A stretch of 10,212 nucleotides of DNA from JAYWFX01 sp043778575. GTDB taxonomy: Bacteria > Patescibacteriota > JACMRA01. The position numbers and the translations under genes were made by a program. Shown here piece by piece: positions 1 through 6,000 of this stretch; position 1 is the first letter of the stretch, and every line of letters starts with the position of its first letter. The stretch covers positions 1 through 10,212 of the forward strand of contig JAYWFX010000031.1 of NCBI GenBank assembly GCA_043778575.1, written 5' to 3'. The notes under the pieces are model-generated. The model ran no database searches. It saw only the letters and a list, made by a program, of their open reading frames with translations, and was not told where the DNA came from.

Positions 1-3000
1 AGTGCTCCAATGGTGAGAGTACATATTACTCCTGATACTGATCCATCTGGACAAGACCATCCTGTAGTAGATCCTGTTGATTGGAATATGGTATTTACTG
101 GTACAGTTTCTGTAATGACTACTCCTGTAGCGTTTTGGGATCCAGTGTTTCGATAGTTGATAGTATAGGTGTTGATGTCTCCGGGGTTGGTGGTTGTCTT
201 TCCGTCATCTTTGGTTATGACAAAGTCTGGTACGGCTGCGAGAGTGTTGATGTCGGTTGCTGTGTTGTTGTTTGGGGTTGGATCACTTCCATTACTACCA
301 TCATCGTTTACAGTTGCTGTGTTGGTGATAGTTGTGACACCAGTGCTTGCTGGGTACTTTACTGTGTAGTTAATGGTGATGACTACTTGGTTTGCTGAAG
401 AGGTACTACCTGATGGGATACTTGGTATACTTGGAATACTAAAGCTCAATATGTTTCCTACTTGGGTAAAGGGAATACTGCTGGTGATGATAGAGAGATC
501 GTTTACTGGGAATGTATCAGTTACCACTACTCCTACTGCGTCTTGAGATCCTGTGTTCTTTACGGTGAGAGTATAGGTGTGTGTTTCATTGGGTTGAACT
601 ACGGTGAGTCCGTCATCTTTGGTTATCTCTAAATCTGGAGCTGCTACCACTGTGTCTGTATCACTAGTTGTGTTGTTGGTGGTGTCTGGATCACTTCCAT
701 TGGTTCCATCATCATTGGCGGTTGCTGTGTTGATAACCTCAGTTACTCCACTGGGCATACTTGCATTTAGTTTGATAGTCACCGTTCTGGTGGTTGTCTG
801 ACCAGCGTTGAGGTTAAAGAGTGGGAAGGAGACTGTTCCTACTGGGTTTATTGGGTTTGGGGTGGTTGATGTAGGTGGAGTGGTTGTTGGAGTAAACACT
901 CCTGAGTTAGAACTGTTTTGATAGGTGGTGTTTGCTGGAAGTGTATCAACTACGACTACTCCTGTAGCATCTTGGTTTCCTGTGTTCTGTACTGTTAGAG
1001 TATATGTCAGTGTGTCATTGATAGTTGCACTAGTTACGGTATCATCTTTGGTGATTTTGATGTTGGGAGTTGCTGTGAGGGGGGTATCATCGCTGGAAAT
1101 ATTATTTATCGGTGTAGGATCTGCACCATTTACACCATTATCGGCTATCGAAATCGTATTAGCTGTCTTGATTATACCGCTGGGGATTGGATTGCTTATT
1201 TTTACTCTAAATATAGCACTACCAAACGATCCAGATGGTCCAGCTATTAGGCTTGTTGCACCAGCGTTGAGATTACCAATTGCCAAAGTACATACGGTTC
1301 CAGCTACTGAGCCATTCGGGCAAGACCAGCCAGCTGTAGAGCCACTCGATACAAACGTGGAATTTGCAGGCACCGTCTCTGTCAAAACGCCAGCAACTGA
1401 ATTTTGATTACCAAGATTAGCAAACGTAATAGTGTAGTCCACAGTATCTCCCGGAGTGGTACTGGTAATCCCGCCATCAGTTTTGCTTACACCCAGATCT
1501 GGAGCTGCGTTTAGGGTATCAGTGTCGGCAGTTGTGTTGTTTGATAAATCTGAATCTACTCCATGAGTACCATCGTCAGTTACACTAGCATTGTTGAGGA
1601 TTTGAACCTGTCCACTGGCAATCAAAGAGTCTACTTTCACATTAAAATTCACCGCTGCATTTGCGTTTCCATTGATTGTACCGATATTATTTGTACACAC
1701 GGTTCCAGCAACAGATCCATTTGGGCAAGACCAGCCAGCTGTAGAACCTGCAGACACAAAGGTAGTATTATCAGGCACAGTTTCTGTAATAGTCACATTG
1801 TCAGCCTTTTGACCACTAAGATTAGCAACACTCAAAACATAATTCAAAACTTGGTTAGGTGTGACAGTTGTTTGGGAATCAGTCTTAGTAATTCTCAGAT
1901 TAGGAGTACTGATCAAAATAGAATCAGCAGTATTTGTGGTGTAATTACGCTCTTCAGAATCCACACCGGGAAGGGTCGACATACTGGCTATTGCCTGATT
2001 TGACACGCTTACTCCATTTACTAAACCAGCAGCTAGTTTTGCAGTAAAACTGAAATTCACTGTCGCACCTACTGCCACATCTCCACCAGTATATGTCACT
2101 GTAGTTGTACTACCTGAAACAGGAGCACTGTAGGTAAATCCAGCTGGAGTTGTGAGAGGCGTGATATTGGTAAACTTTGTACTCAGCATTGGATCAACGA
2201 CAACCACACCGAAAGCAGTACTAAAACCAGTGTTTTGATAGCTCAGATTTACGGTCACGGTATCGCCGGGAGCACCGCTAGTTTGGACAATATCTTTAGT
2301 CACGGTTGTCCATGGCTCTACCACCAAAACAGGAACAGTATTTGAAGAAACATTGCTACCACCATTAGCAGATAGTGTGGCTGTGTTTGAAATATTAGTT
2401 TGAAAACCACTGAAATGACCAAACGTAGCAGGTGTATTGAGAACCTGAGCTTTGAGACGAACAATGAACGTGTTGTTGGTAGTTATATTGTCTCCGGGGA
2501 GTAAACCTGTAGGGATTGTCACAGTCACAGCGGCACCATCCGAAGCCCCACCTGTGATAACTGGAGTTCCGAGGGTGCCATTGAAACCTGTAGTATCGAT
2601 CGTAGCCGAACCAGCTACATACTTCATGCCTGATGGGATATTGTCAGTAACCACGATATTTGAATGAGTTCCCTCCTGTAGCGTGACAGCTAAATCAAAT
2701 GTACCGACCTCACCAATTGTCAGATTATTTCCTGTAGTTGAAGGTTCGCTCGAAGCAGACAAAGATTTAGAAACCGAATAAATATTTGGAACCGAATATC
2801 CTATACTGTAAAACTTTTTGTAATCATTGAGACCGCCGCTGCCCTCCAATCCATCCGCCCCAGTTCTGGTGTTTGGGTTTGTAGTTTGAGTAGATGTCCA
2901 ATCTACAATTGCTTGATTGGTAATCAAAGTGTTTGGGCTTACAGTATCTTTGATAATCGCTGTAAAATTAACCGTCACGCTAGCCGTTGTTGGGAGATTA

Positions 3001-6000
3001 AACCCAGACAAAGATATATTGTTTCCGATAATTGTTAGATTCGAACAACTCAGCGTTGGTGCACCTACACCAGCAGTTGTCACTGACCCACACGTCACAT
3101 TTTGCAAACTAGTTGGCACACTATCATTCATGGATACATTGTATGCAGTGGAGTTACTCAGGGTTGCGTGATTGATGACAATCTGGTATCCGATGCTCCC
3201 TCCTGAATCAGCTGGATTTGGAGTAGTAACCACAGCTTTATTTATATTCAAGCTAGGTTCTTTTACCGTGATAGTTGGTGAGTTTGGAGAGTTTACAACG
3301 GTATTTGGGCCAGTCACTGGATTGGTGTAGCTGATACTGGCAGCGTTTATCAGACTGGTTGCGAGTTGATTTGTGGTTATATTCTTTACAACCGCAGTGA
3401 TCCGTAGCACAAAAATATTTTTATCGGTACCGCTTTGACCCACAGTGTTGGGTGTACCAAAATCAAAACTATCGGTATTTCCCGAGGTTGTGACAGTAGG
3501 CGAATTAGTCAATGTGCCGTCATAATCAGCACTAAAAACTCCACCAGAAGCGGCAGCACTAGTAATCACCTGATAACCAGTATATTGCAGACCCGCTGCG
3601 TGTGTATCATTTACGACGAGAGCTTGGGTATTACCCTCTGGTAGGGTGACTCTGAGATCGTATGTGACTGTCTCACCGAGTGTGTAGCTAGTGATGGCGG
3701 GTGTGATCTTGTTGATGGTAGGTGTAGCTATTGTAGTATTTATAGAGCTCGTTGCTGTATAATCATTGGTTCCACCTGATCCGTTTCGCTCCCCTGTGGT
3801 CGTACTTGGTGATCCAGTGTTGTTTGAACCAGTCGGGTTACCAGTAGTTCCATTTGTGCTAGGTAAACCAGAATATGTGAGTGTGGCAGTATTAGGAATA
3901 CGATAACCATTTGGAATCGAGTTCAAGAGTCTAGCAGTTACTTTTACGGTGACATTTTGCCCGGGATTGAGCCTATCAAAGTTGAGATTGACCAGACTTG
4001 GGACAGGAGAATTAGTCGAATTATTGGTCACATTCACTCCAGCTGGAGCAGTCACTATCACACTAGAGGTCGTAGGATTATCCAAAATCAAATAAGAGTC
4101 CAAAACATCACGTAGATTTATATCAAAGGCTGGAGCAGCATCATTTCCTGTGGCAGTATTTCCAAATGTGAGGGTGTATTCTACATTGTCACCTGCATCC
4201 ACTGGAGCAACAGTTACAGTTTTAGTCAGATTGTTGACGAGTGGTTCGGCGATATTTACTGGTACATTAGGTGAGGCTGGGAGTAAAACCCCATTGATAC
4301 TAGGTCTAAAATTATTATTGAGAGTAGTGGATATACCAGCCCCAGTAGTATTGTTAGTAGCTTGGTTAGTTGCTACATTGGTCACCAGAGCATTAAATTC
4401 TATGACGACATATTCGCCGTCTACATCGTTATTTGAGTTAGTTATATCTCCAACATCAAAAGTAACAGTTTGCCCAGATACAGTGATAGCCGAGGACGGC
4501 AAAGTACAGTTAGGAGTGATCGTGTTTGTCGCTCCAATTTGGTTGCAGGTAGTTGGTAGACCAGCTAGATTTGTGGTCAGGGCTGGACTGTTTGAACTAA
4601 AGCCGATTTTTGTAGTTCCATCATTGAGATACTGAAGACCAGCTGGTAGTGTATCGATGAGCTTGGTGGCTGGAGAAGTACCCTCAGCAATCTGAATACT
4701 GGTTTTATATCTGATAATCTCACCGATTGCCACCCTCTCGACTCCGCCCGCCAAACTAGTAAAAGCTTCTGAGGTGCTCACCAGCGATTTTGTCGCATTG
4801 GACGCAGTCACCCCAAACAGTGCATTGGCAGTGCTGGTATAGTTATTATTTGAACCCAGACTCGAAGGAGTTCCTGTTCGCTCGACTGTCGTTGGGCTGT
4901 ATGTAGATTGGGCTGTATTTACTACTCCATTTAAACTTGTCCAGTCGATATTAGCTGTGTTGGTAATCGTCTCACCTGTGATAGCAGTATTGTTTATAGT
5001 GCCTTGAAATACCAGTGTGGTGGTAGATCCCAGTGGTAACTGAGCAAATTGAAAGTCAAACGTATTTCCAGATTGAGTAAAACTCGTTGGCACTACTCCA
5101 GTGCTACTACTGCTTTGATATATAGGTGAGGAAATTTTAGCTGGAATAATATCACTGAGATGGAGATTGTAGGCGTTGGCTGTGCTAGCTCCAGTATGAT
5201 TTATGGTAATTGAGTATGAGATTGTGTCAGCTGCATCACCACTCGTTGGAGTGACTGTTTTGGCTACTTGGAGTTTTGGCTCAGCGACTTTTACCTGTGT
5301 GGCTGCAACTACCGTATTTATAGGATCAGTGCCCCACGTCAAATTAGCCGAATTATTGAGTAGTTTATTATTTGTGTTTGCTGATATATTATCGACTATA
5401 ACAGTATAATCTAAGGTGAGAGTTTCGGGTGAGTTATTAGCAGTATTGTTGTTGGTGACATTACCCAGATTAAAACTAATGGTTTTTCCTGAGTTAGTGA
5501 TTGCTGGATTAGTAGAGGTACAGGCACTACTGAACCCACCAGCTAAATTGGTTACCACATCAGCAGAATTTGAGTTGGTGAGAGTATTACAATTCACAAA
5601 AACCAGACCTGCATCGAGTGTATCAGTGATTTTCATGTTGGGGATGGTAGCCTCTGGAGTAGTAACCACCAATCTATACGTGACTTTTTCGCCGATTGAA
5701 AGCGTGTTTGTCCCAGTGGTTGTCTGACTCCTAGCTAGGATAGATTTTGTTATAGTTGGAGCTTTTACCTTGAGTTCCTGAGCAGTATCACTCAGACCAC
5801 CCGGAACAAAATTTGATCCACCAGCTCGGGCTGCATAGTTTGTGAGAGTTGCTGTATTGATGAGAGTTTGATTAGGTTGAACCGTACCAGACAATTTTGC
5901 ATTGTAGGTGATAATGGCAATGTTTTTACCCGTTGTAGGGTTTTTAGGGCTAATTGACCCTTGGAGTGCACCCGGATCAGTGAGCTGAATTCCACCAGTA

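Larger units (their letters stand above)
1..1890 (-). repeat. C-terminal-proximal block of five short DUF11 repeats
   Basis: Five units open with VTK/ITK/SK-type lysines at 1884, 1482, 1047, 618 and 210, spaced 134, 145, 143 and 136 codons. Each reads roughly ITKDDG, NPGD, YT, NTGxQxAxGVVVxDTxP, then a beta-rich stretch, NTATV, an acidic loop DDGxNGxDPxxxNN, and a TDT linker. This is the classical DUF11 layout. Repetition is visible in the DNA: the 18-base string TCCGTCATCTTTGGTTAT is at 201-218 and 609-626, and GGATCACTTCCATT is at 280-293 and 688-701, both exactly 408 bases apart. The last unit runs off the window edge, so more copies may follow. Confidence 0.85.

Noticed and set aside
1..1900. 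CRISPR-like or satellite array, considered because of regular repeats about 400-435 bases apart
   Set aside because: The repeats are in frame, protein-coding and diverged; there is no short identical repeat with spacers of similar size.
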